Origin: Actinoplanes oryzae
GTDB taxonomy: Bacteria > Actinomycetota > Actinomycetes > Mycobacteriales > Micromonosporaceae
Assembly: GCF_030757795.1 (NCBI RefSeq)
Contig: NZ_JAUQWH010000009.1
Span: 1 to 64,000, forward strand
Direction of reading: 5' to 3'
Length of the DNA: 64,000 nt
Numbering within the stretch: the stretch's first letter is position 1; every line of letters starts with the position of its first letter. Both the position numbers and the translations under genes were made by a program. Positions 28,996 through 38,691 of the stretch are shown one piece after another. The notes under the pieces were generated by a model that worked only from the letters and a program-made list of their open reading frames with translations, did not search any database and was not told the origin of the DNA.

Positions 28996-30090
28996 CTACG
29001 GGCCTGGGTACTCGGCGTGAAGGTCGCCGTCGAACAGGCGGCGGCAGAAGTCGTTCATTCGTGCGGCGGCAGGGGCGTGTCTGGTGATGATCTCCGCCAC
29101 GGGAGGCGGCACATCCGGTGGGATGTCGCCGACCGCGCATCGCTTCACGAACTGGTCGCGGGCGATGGAACGGCTGCCGGCGGGCAAGGGCACACCACAC
29201 GCGGAGGTGACCAGCCAGTTCACCAGCCGCATGGAAGCGTAGTCGGCATCGTGGCCGGCGTTGCGAGCGGCGAAGTCGCGCTCAGCGTCCGACAGCTCGA
29301 AACGCGGCGAGGTGGCGAGCCCGAAGTCGACAAGATAGAGCCGGTCGTCGTCGGCCCGGATATTGCCGAAGTGCCCGTCCAAGTGCAGCAGCTGACGCTG
29401 ACGCAGGAACGCCACCATCTCGACCAGCTGCCGCTCGACCGTCGACGCCATGCCGACCGGGTCGTTCAGCCAGCAGGACAGCCCGTCCGGAAGGTACTCG
29501 AGGAACAGCACCAGGCTCGCAGTGGCGCCCGCCAACGCTTCGAACCGGGCACGCACTGCCTGATTGCCGCCGAACTGGGCGACGACGGCGTCGATGTCAG
29601 CGTGCTCGGCCGCAACCGGTGGGCGGCCGGGCAGCACCCGCCAGTGATGAAGCAGCGGGAACGATTCCGCGTCACCGGCGAGGACACCTTTGGTGACGCT
29701 CAAGTTCGCGGACACCTCGCGCCACGCGCTGAACCCTGGGCCGGCCAGGCGATACATGCCGTACTGCCAGTGGACGGGCAGATCGAACAGATTCGCCGTG
29801 CTCAGCGGATGAGCCAACTCCAGGTCGGTGATCGGGATTCGCTTGACGAACACGGGCACGCCGTCGACGTCGGCGATCGACGAGCCACCGCCTACGCCCA
29901 CGCCGTTGAGTGTCGCTGCCTGCAGGAAAGCCGCCAGCTCGCCGTCGGAGCGCCCAGCAAGCGACGCGGCGACGCGGTCATGGCGGGAACTCCGGGCGAG
30001 GAGCACCGCCGCATTCTGCCATCGAGCGACAGGGCGGCTGCCGCTGAGCGGGCCACCCAAACCCTCCTGGGTCGGCTCATGACGGGCCAT
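28996..30090 (-). CDS. Protein kinase-fold protein (lone phosphotransferase)
   Basis: The 364-residue protein has kinase-like signatures: GVPVFVKRIP (ATP Lys), HLDGHFGNIRAD (catalytic loop Asp and Asn, near residue 240) and YLVDFGLA (DFG, near 255). FLEYLPDGLSCWL forms the hinge. The HxDxHxxN form resembles small-molecule/antibiotic kinases and LPS-kinase relatives more than Hanks protein kinases. ATG 30090 gives a sensible N-terminus; an in-frame GTG at 30153 is possible. GC looks somewhat lower than neighbours (about 62-65% in sampled lines), and flanking intergenic DNA is long, so lateral gain is possible. Substrate unknown. Confidence 0.75.
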   Translation of the reverse strand: MARHEPTQEGLGGPLSGSRPVARWQNAAVLLARSSRHDRVAASLAGRSDGELAAFLQAATLNGVGVGGGSSIADVDGVPVFVKRIPITDLELAHPLSTANLFDLPVHWQYGMYRLAGPGFSAWREVSANLSVTKGVLAGDAESFPLLHHWRVLPGRPPVAAEHADIDAVVAQFGGNQAVRARFEALAGATASLVLFLEYLPDGLSCWLNDPVGMASTVERQLVEMVAFLRQRQLLHLDGHFGNIRADDDRLYLVDFGLATSPRFELSDAERDFAARNAGHDADYASMRLVNWLVTSACGVPLPAGSRSIARDQFVKRCAVGDIPPDVPPPVAEIITRHAPAAARMNDFCRRLFDGDLHAEYPGP

Positions 30091-30400
30091 GTCATCCCGC
30101 TCGTCCAGCACACGGCCGCCAGACGGAACCGCTCTGGTGCGGGACCGCTCCACTCAGCCGGGAAAGGCCCTCAGGCGCAGCCAGAGCCGTCGCGGCACCG
30201 TCACGCTGGCTCCGGGAGGCTTCGACTCCTCGCGCCCGGAGAGGGCCGCTCAGGGCCGGCGGGGTGAGGAGTTGCGGGAGGCGGGCGTCGCGAGATCGGC
30301 GACGCTCGGGCGCAGGCCGCGGTGATCCCGGCCGCCCGGACGTGGGCAGCACGAAGACACGACCGGCCGTAGACCGGCCGTGTCGCCCGGGCGGGTACGC
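30091..30400. other. Gene-free interval downstream of the conservon
   Basis: No gene is supported in these roughly 310 bases between the start of the kinase-like gene and the conservon terminator. An imperfect hairpin lies at 30354-30385 (GACACGACCGGCC pairing with GACCGGCCGTGTC around a GTA loop, two mismatches). The promoter of the kinase-like gene presumably lies at the left end. Confidence 0.5.
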
Positions 30401-30429
30401 AAAAATCCCGCTCTGTCGCCAGAGCGGGA
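30401..30429 (-). terminator. Rho-independent terminator of the conservon
   Basis: Read on the minus strand, perfect 10-bp arms TCCCGCTCTG and CAGAGCGGGA around a 4-base loop are followed by TTTTT (AAAAA at 30401-30405 on plus). It lies 14 bp past the stop of the conservon GTPase gene. Confidence 0.92.
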
Positions 30430-30443
30430 CCTGCGACGAACTG

Positions 30444-31052
30444 TCAGGCCGGCGCGACCGCGCGCGAGCGACGCATCGTCAGAACGTACTCGACCAGGGA
30501 GATCAGCACGTTCTTCGTCGACTCGCGGTTGCGGGCGTCGCAGCTCACGACCGGGACGTCGGACGAGATCGCGAGCGCGTCCCGCACGTCCTGGGCGTTG
30601 TGATACTGCATGCCGTCGAAGCAGTTTATGGCGACCAGGTACGGCAGCCGACGGTGCTCGAAGAAGTCGATGGCGGCGAAGCAGTCGGCGAGCCGACGTG
30701 TGTCCACCATGACGACCGCCCCGATGGCACCGCGCACCAGCTCGTCCCACATGAACCAGAAACGCGTCTGGCCCGGCGTTCCGAACAGGTACAGGATCAG
30801 GTCCCGGTCGATGCTGATGCGGCCGAAGTCCATGGCCACCGTGGTTGTCGTCTTCCCCGGCACCTGCCGGTTGTCGTCGACACCCACGCCGGCGGACGTC
30901 ATGATGGCCTCGGTGGTCAGCGGAGTGATCTCCGAGACCGACCCCACCAGCGTCGTCTTACCGACACCGAACCCACCGGCAATCACGATCTTGGCCGAGG
31001 TCACGCGCCCGGCTGTCGGCCGGCGCGACATGTCAGAGCCTGCGAAGTCCAC
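30444..31052 (-). CDS. cvnD: Conservon small GTPase (CvnD-type)
   Basis: The 202-residue Ras-like ATP/GTP-binding protein has P-loop GGFGVGKTTLVG, switch-region TTTTVAMDFGR, G3 FGTPGQTRFWFMW and the atypical G4 INCFDG. It is the fourth conservon gene and is expected to receive signals from the kinase/roadblock complex at the membrane. The GTG at 31052 is chosen because GAAAGG lies upstream and MDFxxSD is the usual CvnD N-terminus; it overlaps cvnC by 20 bp. ATG 31031 is an alternative. No cytochrome P450 gene follows, unlike some Streptomyces conservons. Confidence 0.92.
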   Translation of the reverse strand: MDFAGSDMSRRPTAGRVTSAKIVIAGGFGVGKTTLVGSVSEITPLTTEAIMTSAGVGVDDNRQVPGKTTTTVAMDFGRISIDRDLILYLFGTPGQTRFWFMWDELVRGAIGAVVMVDTRRLADCFAAIDFFEHRRLPYLVAINCFDGMQYHNAQDVRDALAISSDVPVVSCDARNRESTKNVLISLVEYVLTMRRSRAVAPA

Positions 31053-31413
31053 TCAGCACCCTTTCCAGCAGTTCCGTACCCACCGCATCGGTCTCATCGT
31101 CGAGCGATGTGGGCTCGTAGACCGCCACCAGCCCGTCATGGGCCATGTCGGCGACGATCACCCGGGCCACCCCGAGCGGTAGTTGCATGCGTGCGGCGAT
31201 TTCTGCCAGCGACTGAACACGGCCGCCGTCACACATCGCAGCGATGTACTGGTGTTCGCTCCCGCCGCGGCCCGTACCGGTGCTCCGGCCACGAACGGTG
31301 GTCTCGACGAGCGCTTCCAGCGCTATCTCCAGCTTGGGCCGGGTACGGCCACGGGTCACGGCATACGGCCTGACCAGCGCGCCGGTCGGCTCATCACGTT
31401 CAGGCATCGTCAC
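31033..31413 (-). CDS. cvnC: Conservon DUF742 protein (CvnC-type)
   Basis: The 126-residue protein has the DUF742 pattern LVRPYAVTRGRTRP near the N-terminus. A helix-turn-helix-like stretch (VQSLAEIAARMQLPLGVARVIVADMAHDGLV) precedes the C-terminal LLERVLSGLRRL. It is a standard third conservon component, thought to act with the roadblock protein in transmitting kinase signals. An in-frame ATG two codons downstream is an alternative start. It lies 86 bp downstream of cvnB and overlaps cvnD. Confidence 0.92.
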   Translation of the reverse strand: MTMPERDEPTGALVRPYAVTRGRTRPKLEIALEALVETTVRGRSTGTGRGGSEHQYIAAMCDGGRVQSLAEIAARMQLPLGVARVIVADMAHDGLVAVYEPTSLDDETDAVGTELLERVLSGLRRL

Positions 31414-31499
31414 CGCTCACCTCATCCCTCGGCCCATAGAAGTTTCTCGCGTTGTCAAGGTTTTGGACAGATACCGGACGGATCCGGATCTTCACCCGT

Positions 31500-31904
31500 T
31501 CAGCCGAGGACCCCGGCGGCCGATCGCGGCGCCGGCGTCAAGGCCTCACCCACGCGGTCCACCAGGAGAGCCATCTCGTAGCCCACCTGGCCGACGTCGC
31601 AGCTGCGGGCGGCGAGAACGGCGAACGACGAACCGTCGGAGATCGACATCAGGAAGAGGAACCCGTTGTCCATCTCGACGACCGTCTGGAGCACCGCGCC
31701 GCCCTCGAAGCAGCGGGCGGCACCCTGGGTCAGGCTGACCAGGCCGGAGGCGATGGCCGCCAGCTGGTCAGCGCGGTCGCGGGGAAGGTCCCGCGAGGCC
31801 GCGAGCAGCAGACCGTCGGCGGAGACCGCGATCGCGTGCGCCACCCCGGGAACGCGGTCGGCAAAGTTGGCGAGGAGCCAACCCAGATCCTGCGTACTTG
31901 TCAT
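31500..31904 (-). CDS. cvnB: Conservon roadblock/LC7 protein (CvnB-type)
   Basis: The 134-residue roadblock/LC7 domain protein reads [29 protein letters not shown], then [21 protein letters not shown]. Roadblock proteins dimerise and act as GTPase partners, so it is the likely bridge between kinase and CvnD. Its ATG overlaps the kinase stop by 4 bp (ATGA), indicating coupled translation in the conservon operon. Confidence 0.93.
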   Translation of the reverse strand: MTSTQDLGWLLANFADRVPGVAHAIAVSADGLLLAASRDLPRDRADQLAAIASGLVSLTQGAARCFEGGAVLQTVVEMDNGFLFLMSISDGSSFAVLAARSCDVGQVGYEMALLVDRVGEALTPAPRSAAGVLG

Positions 31905-34900
31905 GCCTCATGCTCCTTGCCAGCCTGCGAGGACTGCATCCCGCCCGGAGCGACCTCCGGGTTGGTCGATTGCTCCTTGGTGCGACCCCGTTGCACACCG
32001 CGGTGGTAGGCGGACAGGAGCCCGCGAACCGCCTCGGGGGTGCGACGCTGCACCGAGGTCTCGGCCCGGTCGACACCGCCCGGGACGAGCTGTGCCATCG
32101 GCGTGCGGCGCGGCAGACCGGCCGTCGTCGTGGTGTCCACGGGCATCTCGGCCGCCTTGCGGGCCGCCGACCAGCCGTCGTCGGCCGCGGTCCGCCACGG
32201 GTTCGAGTCGGTGCCGGCGCCGGCGGCGCCGTGGTGGCCACCACTCGACGCTACCGCGCCCACGGGCTCCGGGTCCCGCACGGGGAGGACCTGCTCCTGG
32301 ACCACCGGGGCCGCCGGTGCCACGGGGGCCTGGACGACCGGGGCGGGCGGAGCCTGCACGACCGGCGCCGGAGCCGGCTCCGGCCGGGGGGCCGGAGAGA
32401 CGGGCGGGGGCGTGCGGACCGGCTCGCCGGTCGGGATCCGCCGGGCCGACAGGACCGACTCGTCCGAGGGGCCGGCCTGGGGCTCGGTCTCGGGAGAGGT
32501 CTTCGGCTTGGCGGGCTTGGCCGTCATGAACCAGGCCGACTCGAGCTCCCGGAAGATCGGCAGCTCCATCGTCTCGTCCGCGAACTGCGTCTCGACGTCA
32601 CCCGCGGCGCGCTGACGGGCGGCGGCCTGGGCGGCGGCGATCTGCGCGGCGGCGCTGGCCTGCTGCGGCGCCGAGACCGGCGCCACGGGGGTGCCGTTCT
32701 GCGGGACGCCGGGCGGCGCGACCTGCGGCTGCGGTCCCGTGCCGTTGGGCCGGTAGCGCGGCAGCTCGGCCGTCATGTCCAGGGCGGCCGCGAGGCTCTC
32801 CGGGACGTGCGGCGCGTTCTGGTCGCGCTCCGCCGACACCGGCGGCCAGGCCGGCGGCGAGGCGGGCACGGGCGGCGCCGACTGCGGCTGGGCCGGGCTC
32901 ACGGGCTGCCCGTAGGCGGGCTGACCCGAGGCCGGCTGCGCCGACTGCGGCCGGACGGGCGGCGCCGAGATCGGCTGGCCCGGGACGGGCGGCGCCGAGC
33001 TCGGGCCGGCGAACGCGGCGGGCGCGGGCGGCGCGGAGATCGGCGGAACCGGGGGCGCCGAGACCGGCGGCACGAAGGGCGGACGGCCCTGCGTCTCCGG
33101 GCTGGGCGGCAGCTGGCGCGGGATCGTGTGCCCGAAGGACACGGTCTCGTCCGGCCGCATGTTCTCGCCGTTGCGACGCTGCGGCAGGTTGTCGAAGCCC
33201 TGCGGCCCGGTCTGGGGCAGCGGCGGGATCGGCTCGTTGCTGCGCGGGCCGTGGAAGCCGTTGGCGCCCTGCGAGCCGTTGCTGCCGCCGAAGCCGTTGG
33301 CGCCCTGCGAGCCGTTGCTGCCACCGCCGAAGCCGTTGGCACCGCCGAACCCGTTGGAGCCGCCGTTGACACCGGCGAAGCCGTTGCTGCCGTTGGTCCC
33401 GGTGCCGCCGCCGAAGCCGTTGCTGCCGCCACCGAAGCCGGTGGGGGCGTCGAAGCTGCCGGTCGGCGCGCCGGTGAGGTCGGACCAGGCCGGGACCGAG
33501 CGGCCCGCGCCGGCGCCGACCATGCCGCCGTTGGACACCGGGGCGTTGGGCTCGAACGGGCGTCCGCCGCCGAAGCCACCCCGGCCGCTCTCGAGCGCCA
33601 GCGGCGGCTCGGCGAAGGCGGGGCGGGGCTGGTCGTCGGGCACGAAGCCGCTCTCGCCGGACGGCAGGCGACCGGCCGCGCTGGACACCACGAGCACGCT
33701 CACGGGCAGGCCGACGTCGGCCACCGTGCCCCGCTCGCTGTCGGCCGGGCGCAGCTCGACCCGGACGCCGTGCCTGTTGGCCAGGCGGGCGACCACGACG
33801 AGGCCCATCATGCGGGAGACGGCGACGTCCACCATCGGCGGGTTGGCGAGCCGCTCGTTGAGGTCGCGCAGCTGCTCGCGGCTGATGCCGATGCCGCGGT
33901 CCTCGACCGAGAGCACCGCGCCGTCGCCCAGGCGGCGCGCCTCGACGATGACGTGGCTGTTCGGCGGGGAGAACGCGGTCGCGTTGTCGAAGAGCTCGGC
34001 GACCAGGTGGACCATGTCGTTGACCGCGTGGGCGGCCACCTCGATGTCCCGGTCGATCGTGCCGAACTCGATGCGGGTGTAGTGCTCGACCTCGGACTGG
34101 GCGGCGCGGAGCACGTCGATGAGGGCGGCGGGCTCGCGCTGCACACGGGTCGAGTCGGCGCCGGCGAGCACCAGGAGGTTCTCGTCGTTGCGGCGCATTC
34201 GGGTGGCCAGGTGGTCGAGCTGGAAGAGCTCGGCCAGGCGGTCCGGGTCCTCCTCGCCGCGCTCCAGCCGGTCGAGGTGACCGATGAGCCGGTCGACCAG
34301 GATCTGGGAACGGCGGGCGAGGTTGACGAACATCGTCGCGACGGAGGCCCGCAGGGCGGCCTGCTCGGCCGCGGTGCGCACCGCCTCGAGGTGAACCGCG
34401 TTGAACGCCTCGGTCACCTGCCCGAACTCGTCCCGGCTGCGCACCGGGAGGGGCTCGGCGACCTGGTCGGCGACCTGCGCCGGGGTGAGCGAGCCGCTCA
34501 GCGCCGGGTCACGCAGCCGCTCGACCGCCTGGGGCAGGCCGAACTGGGCGACGTTGAGCGCGCCCTGGCGCAGCTCGCGCAGCGAGCGGGCCATCGACCG
34601 GGCGACGAGCCAGGCGAACGCGATGGCCAGCAGGAGCATGCCCAGCAGCAGGCTGGACTCGATGATGACCTGGCGCTGCACGTCGTTGCGCAGGGCGGTG
34701 GCCTGGTCGACGATCTGGCCGTCGAGCCTGTTCTCCACACTGCGGAACAGGTCGTTGTAGCCGATCATCGCGGTTTCCCACTGGTCCCGGTTGAACGGGA
34801 TCTTCTTCGTGTTGTCACCGCTGAGGCCGTCGAGCGGCTGGGTCAGGTTGGTGGCGGCACGCTCGGCGGGACCGCTGATGACCTTGTCGATGAGGTTGAG

Positions 34901-35668
34901 GTCGTCGGTCGTGGCGACCTGGCGCATCGTCGAGTCGGAGATGTCGTAGCCGGCGACCGTCACCAGGTACTTCTTGCGCATGGTGGCGTTGAAGTCGCCC
35001 GCGCCGAGGGTCATGTGGCCCACGTCGCGCTGCTGGGAGATGTAGTCCTTCGCCCGGGCGACCGCGGCGACGACGCGGAGGCGGCCACTCAGTTCGGTGT
35101 CGTTGGCCTGCTGGGCGGCGACGTCACGCACGGTCAGCAGGTCGTCGATCAGCGGGCGGTAGGCGGTCTCGACGTCGTCGGCACCGAGGTCGCCGTTCGC
35201 CGCCTGGCTGCGGATGGAGGGCAGCTCCTCGAGGTTGCGGTCGAGGCGGGTCAGCAGCGTCTGCGCCTGCTCGGGCAGGTCCTTCAGGGTGCTCTTCTGC
35301 TGCGAGTAGTTCTTCTTGGCCTCGTCGACCTTCGCGTGCTCACGACCGTAGGACGTGCCCGCGGACTCTCGGTCGGCACTGCTCTTCGGGGTGGTCGCGA
35401 TCTCCACGCCGAATGCGCGCTCGTTCTGCAGGTGGTCGACAAGTCCACCGGCGGCCTGCGAGAGCACGGACAGCGTGCGGGCGTTCTCGGCGTTGTCCGC
35501 CTCGTCGATGTGGTCGATGAGCCCGTTGGTACCGACGATGATCGTCGCCAACGTCGGCACGAGCATGATCAGCCCGAGCTTCGACCAGATCGGCAGATCC
35601 CGCAACCGGCCGGCCGGCCGGCGGAGACGCGACATGACCGCGTTCGCCGTCTCAGGGCGCTTGCTCAC
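31901..35668 (-). CDS. cvnA: Conservon sensor histidine kinase with nitrate/nitrite-sensing-type ectodomain (CvnA-type)
   Basis: The 1255-residue membrane kinase. Transmembrane helix 1 is about 26-48, a nitrate/nitrite-sensor-like helical ectodomain about 50-330, and helix 2 about 333-358 ([19 protein letters not shown]). A HAMP-like linker follows, then a DHp-like helix with [18 protein letters not shown], and the HATPase domain about 530-680 ([21 protein letters not shown]). The long C-terminal half (about 690-1150) is Pro/Gly/Asn-rich, with SNGFGG-type repeats. The last 100 residues carry [16 protein letters not shown] and YHRGVQRGR, shared with the IS110-like fusion. GTG 35668 has GGAGG eight bases upstream. 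The ligand is unproven. Confidence 0.92.
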   Translation of the reverse strand: MSKRPETANAVMSRLRRPAGRLRDLPIWSKLGLIMLVPTLATIIVGTNGLIDHIDEADNAENARTLSVLSQAAGGLVDHLQNERAFGVEIATTPKSSADRESAGTSYGREHAKVDEAKKNYSQQKSTLKDLPEQAQTLLTRLDRNLEELPSIRSQAANGDLGADDVETAYRPLIDDLLTVRDVAAQQANDTELSGRLRVVAAVARAKDYISQQRDVGHMTLGAGDFNATMRKKYLVTVAGYDISDSTMRQVATTDDLNLIDKVISGPAERAATNLTQPLDGLSGDNTKKIPFNRDQWETAMIGYNDLFRSVENRLDGQIVDQATALRNDVQRQVIIESSLLLGMLLLAIAFAWLVARSMARSLRELRQGALNVAQFGLPQAVERLRDPALSGSLTPAQVADQVAEPLPVRSRDEFGQVTEAFNAVHLEAVRTAAEQAALRASVATMFVNLARRSQILVDRLIGHLDRLERGEEDPDRLAELFQLDHLATRMRRNDENLLVLAGADSTRVQREPAALIDVLRAAQSEVEHYTRIEFGTIDRDIEVAAHAVNDMVHLVAELFDNATAFSPPNSHVIVEARRLGDGAVLSVEDRGIGISREQLRDLNERLANPPMVDVAVSRMMGLVVVARLANRHGVRVELRPADSERGTVADVGLPVSVLVVSSAAGRLPSGESGFVPDDQPRPAFAEPPLALESGRGGFGGGRPFEPNAPVSNGGMVGAGAGRSVPAWSDLTGAPTGSFDAPTGFGGGSNGFGGGTGTNGSNGFAGVNGGSNGFGGANGFGGGSNGSQGANGFGGSNGSQGANGFHGPRSNEPIPPLPQTGPQGFDNLPQRRNGENMRPDETVSFGHTIPRQLPPSPETQGRPPFVPPVSAPPVPPISAPPAPAAFAGPSSAPPVPGQPISAPPVRPQSAQPASGQPAYGQPVSPAQPQSAPPVPASPPAWPPVSAERDQNAPHVPESLAAALDMTAELPRYRPNGTGPQPQVAPPGVPQNGTPVAPVSAPQQASAAAQIAAAQAAARQRAAGDVETQFADETMELPIFRELESAWFMTAKPAKPKTSPETEPQAGPSDESVLSARRIPTGEPVRTPPPVSPAPRPEPAPAPVVQAPPAPVVQAPVAPAAPVVQEQVLPVRDPEPVGAVASSGGHHGAAGAGTDSNPWRTAADDGWSAARKAAEMPVDTTTTAGLPRRTPMAQLVPGGVDRAETSVQRRTPEAVRGLLSAYHRGVQRGRTKEQSTNPEVAPGGMQSSQAGKEHEA
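33255..33322 (-). repeat. 32-bp direct repeat in the Gly/Asn-rich linker of cvnA
   Basis: A perfect 32-base unit at 33255-33286 recurs at 33291-33322 with a 36-bp (12-codon) period, encoding NGSQGANGF. It lies within a longer run of NGFGG/GSNG motifs at about 33250-33440. Slippage here would change linker length in frame. Confidence 0.85.
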
Positions 35669-36116
35669 GTCACCGTCCTCCTGATTCGGACCCGGCTTTC
35701 GGATCACCGGGCACCGCACACGGCCGACTCACCGGGTCGGGCCCCCGAGATTCCATCACGACGAGTGTCAAAGAGAAAGAGCAGCCTGACCCGGACCGTT
35801 TGTGTGATGCGAAGTCGCGTCCTAAGTTACGGACCTCGCCGGTGGATCATCACTGCTCGTATATTGGTGCTTCTCTAAGCGTCACTCTTTCGGGCGGGCT
35901 CCGCGGGGTCCCCACGGGTGCCTTTCCGGCCGGATCGATCTGCGATCGCGGCAGCACAGACGATGGCTCGCGGGGACGCCGACGGCAAGGCAAGATGCCG
36001 GATTGTGCAGTGTTTGTAGGGAGGAGACTGTCCGAACGGCTGATCCGGCTGACCGAATCGCCAGTTTCGCCGGACGAAAGTACGCCCGTGTCGCTAATGC
36101 CCTGTCAATCCGGACA
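35669..36116. other. Gene-free interval between add and the conservon
   Basis: No gene is supported in these 448 bases. GC is visibly lower than in the flanking genes, with AT-rich stretches such as GTATATTGGTGC near 35860. It must contain the conservon promoter at its left end and the 3' region of add at its right end. No convincing hairpin with a T-run was found after add. Confidence 0.55.
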
Positions 36117-37184
36117 TCAGCGGACCAACTTCCCGTACGCCGGCTTGATCACGTCGTTGATGAGCGCGAGCCGCTCGTCGTACGGGATGAAGGCGGATTT
36201 CATCGCGTTGATCGTGAGCCACTGCAGTTCACTCCAGCCCCAGCCGAACGCCTCGGACAGCAGCGCCATCTCCCGGGACATGGAAGTTCCGCTCATGAGC
36301 CGATTGTCCGTGTTGACGGTGACCCGGAACCGCAGGTCGTGCAGGAGCTTGATCGGGTGCGTCGCGATCGACTCGGCGGCGCCGGTCTGCACGTTGGAGG
36401 AGGGGCACAGCTCCAGGGGGATGCGCTTGTCCCGCACGTACGACGACAGCCGGCCCAGCTTCCCGCCGGTGATGTCGTCCACGATGCGCACGCCGTGCCC
36501 CAGCCGGTCGGCCCCGCACCACTGGATCGCCTGCCAGATCGACGGCAGCCCGAAGGCCTCGCCCGCGTGGATGGTGAAGTGGAAGTTCTCCCGCTGCAGG
36601 TACTCGAAGGCGTCGAGGTGCCGGGTGGGCGGGAAGCCCGCCTCCGCCCCGGCGATGTCGAAGCCCACCACACCGGTGTCCCGGTAGCGCACGGCCAGCT
36701 CGGCGATCTCCTGCGAGCGCGCGGCGTGCCGCATGGCCGTCAGCAGCGTGCCGACCCGGATCCGGCGCCCGGCGGCGGCCGCCTCGGCGCACCCCTCCTG
36801 GAAGCCAGCGTGCACGGCGTCGACGACCGCGTCGAGGGTCAGGCCGCGCTCGAGGTGCTGCTCAGGGGCATAGCGGACCTCGGCGTAGACGACGCCGTCG
36901 GCGGCCAGGTCCAGCGCACACTCCTTGGCGACGCGGTGCAGGCCCTCCTCGGTCTGCATCACCGCCACCGTGTGCGCGAAGGTCTCCAGGTAGCGTTCCA
37001 GCGATCCGGAGTCCGCGGCGGCGACGAACCACTCCCCGAGGCGGGCCGGGTCGGTCTCCGGCAGCTCGTGACCGACGGCTGCCGCCAGCTCCACGATCGT
37101 GGCGGGCCGCAGCCCGCCGTCGAGGTGGTCGTGGAGGAGGGCCTTCGGAGCCTGCACGATGTCGGCGTGGGAAATGACAGCCAT
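36117..37184 (-). CDS. add: Adenosine deaminase
   Basis: The 355-residue zinc deaminase has HDHLDGG (two metal His, near residue 18), TIHAGEAFG (metal His and catalytic region, near 200), [19 protein letters not shown], and [10 protein letters not shown] (metal Asp). It converts adenosine and deoxyadenosine to inosine forms, feeding purine salvage. ATG 37184 is preceded on its strand by TAGCAT with a six-base gap and no SD, suggesting a leaderless message; a GTG one codon upstream is the alternative. It diverges from the rRNA methyltransferase gene. Confidence 0.93.
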   Translation of the reverse strand: MAVISHADIVQAPKALLHDHLDGGLRPATIVELAAAVGHELPETDPARLGEWFVAAADSGSLERYLETFAHTVAVMQTEEGLHRVAKECALDLAADGVVYAEVRYAPEQHLERGLTLDAVVDAVHAGFQEGCAEAAAAGRRIRVGTLLTAMRHAARSQEIAELAVRYRDTGVVGFDIAGAEAGFPPTRHLDAFEYLQRENFHFTIHAGEAFGLPSIWQAIQWCGADRLGHGVRIVDDITGGKLGRLSSYVRDKRIPLELCPSSNVQTGAAESIATHPIKLLHDLRFRVTVNTDNRLMSGTSMSREMALLSEAFGWGWSELQWLTINAMKSAFIPYDERLALINDVIKPAYGKLVR

Positions 37185-37210
37185 CACCAGATGCTAGAGG
37201 TAAGCACCGA

Positions 37211-38011
37211 ATGATCGATGGAGCCTTGCCGTATTTGCGGTGCCCGGTGTGCCACGACACATTGACCCGCCCGGACCCGGCGACCGTGCGGTGCCCGCGG
37301 CGGCATTCCTTCGACATAGCGCGGCAGGGCTACGTGAACCTCACCACCGGCCGCTCCCCGCACGCCGGCGACTCGGCGGAGATGGTGGCCGACCGGGTCG
37401 CGTTCCTGGGCGCGGGTCACTACGACTTCGTCACGGACGCCCTGATCCCGGCCGTGCCCCCGGAAGGGCTGATCGTCGACGCGGGCACGGGCACGGGCCA
37501 CTACCTGGCCCGGCTGCTCGACGCGCGGGAGGACACCACGGGCCTCGGCATCGACGTCTCCAAGCCGGCCCTGCGCCGCGCCGCCCGGGCCCACCCCCGG
37601 GCCGCCGCGGCGCTCGCCGACCTGTGGCGCCCGCTTCCGGTGGCGGACGGGGCGGCAGCTCTGGTGCTGAACGTCTTCGCCCCACGCAACGGCCCCGAGT
37701 TCCGTCGCGTGCTGCGCGAGGGCGGGACATTGATGGTGGTCACCCCGGCGCCGGATCATCTGGGCGAGCTGATCGCCGCGCACGACCTGATCCAAGTCGA
37801 TCCGGGCAAGGCGGAACGTGTCGCCGAGTCGCTCGGCGGCCATTTCACGATGAAGAGCACGACCACCCGTCGCCGGATGATCGACCTCACCGCCGCCGAG
37901 GCACGCACCCTGGTCGGGATGACGCCGAGCGCCAGGCACGTGCACCTGGACGGGATCGCCGGCCTGACGACAACCGCCGCTGTGGAAATAACCGTTTATC
38001 AAGCGATCTAG
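37211..38011 (+). CDS. 23S rRNA (guanine-N1)-methyltransferase, RlmA/TlrB-type
   Basis: The 266-residue protein has an N-terminal zinc finger (Cys11, Cys14, Cys28, His32), then a Rossmann SAM domain (IVDAGTGTGHYLARLL near 90, LNVFAPRN near 155). This architecture defines RlmA enzymes. The family includes E. coli RlmA (G745) and actinomycete TlrB/MyrA (G748), which give resistance to tylosin/mycinamicin-type macrolides. An actinomycete origin favours the G748 type, but this is not decided by sequence alone. The stop shares CTAG with the convergent DUF4272 gene. Confidence 0.86.
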   Translation: MIDGALPYLRCPVCHDTLTRPDPATVRCPRRHSFDIARQGYVNLTTGRSPHAGDSAEMVADRVAFLGAGHYDFVTDALIPAVPPEGLIVDAGTGTGHYLARLLDAREDTTGLGIDVSKPALRRAARAHPRAAAALADLWRPLPVADGAAALVLNVFAPRNGPEFRRVLREGGTLMVVTPAPDHLGELIAAHDLIQVDPGKAERVAESLGGHFTMKSTTTRRRMIDLTAAEARTLVGMTPSARHVHLDGIAGLTTTAAVEITVYQAI

Positions 38012-38685
38012 ACCGACAGGTCGACTTCTTCCCACTCCGGGGGAGCCTCGTGGTACGGCCCGGTGAAGATCACTGCCCATTCGAGGGCCCACCGCCGCTG
38101 TCCGATGGCGTTGCTGTCCACCTCGCCGGGCAGCGGCACGCCGGTCTTCTCCGCCTCCTGGAACGCCCAGTCGAGGCAGTAGTACAGGTCCAGCAGCACC
38201 GCCGCGTCGACCGCATCCCGGGGCGCCGGCAGCACCCGGGAGCGCCAGTCGTTGAAGAGCTCGTTGCCCGGCAGGTCCGGCATCCGGGTCATCATCTGCG
38301 GCTCGGGCGGCGCGGTGGGGTCGAGGTGCCGGCTGAGCCCGAGCAGCCACGCCAGGGCGAAGACCGCGTCGTGGTGCAGCACGAACGACCGGTGGTCACC
38401 CACGTCCCCGGCGACGAACTGCCACTCGGGCGGGGTGACCCAGTCCACGATCTTCGAGTTGAGCAGCCAGCTCATCGCGGCCTCGGTCGGGAAGCCGAAG
38501 CAGCAGGCGACGACCACGTGCAGCACGGCCGCCCGCGCCTCCAGCTCGGCCACGGGCCGCAGCTCGATGCCGTCGCCGGGCTCCCAGACCAGTGGGAAGC
38601 TCGGCGGCGGCAACGGCAGGCCCAGTCGTTCCAGCTCGTCGAGGCTGGCGTCGCGGACCGCGCGGGGGTCGGGGGCGGCCTTCAT
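38008..38685 (-). CDS. DUF4272-domain protein
   Basis: The 225-residue protein has the DUF4272 flavour: VLHVVVACCFGFPTEAAMSWLL, ALAWLLGLSRHLDP and DLYYCLDWAFQEAE, conserved Trp-rich helical segments without a known catalytic motif. It starts 6 bp downstream of the thymidine phosphorylase stop, so it is the last gene of the nucleoside uptake/catabolism operon. Function unknown; linkage to the operon may be incidental. It overlaps the rRNA methyltransferase stop by 4 bp. Confidence 0.72.
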   Translation of the reverse strand: MKAAPDPRAVRDASLDELERLGLPLPPPSFPLVWEPGDGIELRPVAELEARAAVLHVVVACCFGFPTEAAMSWLLNSKIVDWVTPPEWQFVAGDVGDHRSFVLHHDAVFALAWLLGLSRHLDPTAPPEPQMMTRMPDLPGNELFNDWRSRVLPAPRDAVDAAVLLDLYYCLDWAFQEAEKTGVPLPGEVDSNAIGQRRWALEWAVIFTGPYHEAPPEWEEVDLSV

Positions 38686-38691
38686 GACGGG

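Noticed and set aside
30091..30443. A cytochrome P450 or fifth conservon gene after cvnD
   Set aside because: A strong terminator follows cvnD by 14 bp and no P450 heme-binding motif occurs in the interval.
35800..36687. Plus-strand open frame of 295 codons antisense to add
   Set aside because: It mostly mirrors the adenosine deaminase gene, has no SD, and has poor third-position bias in its unique part.
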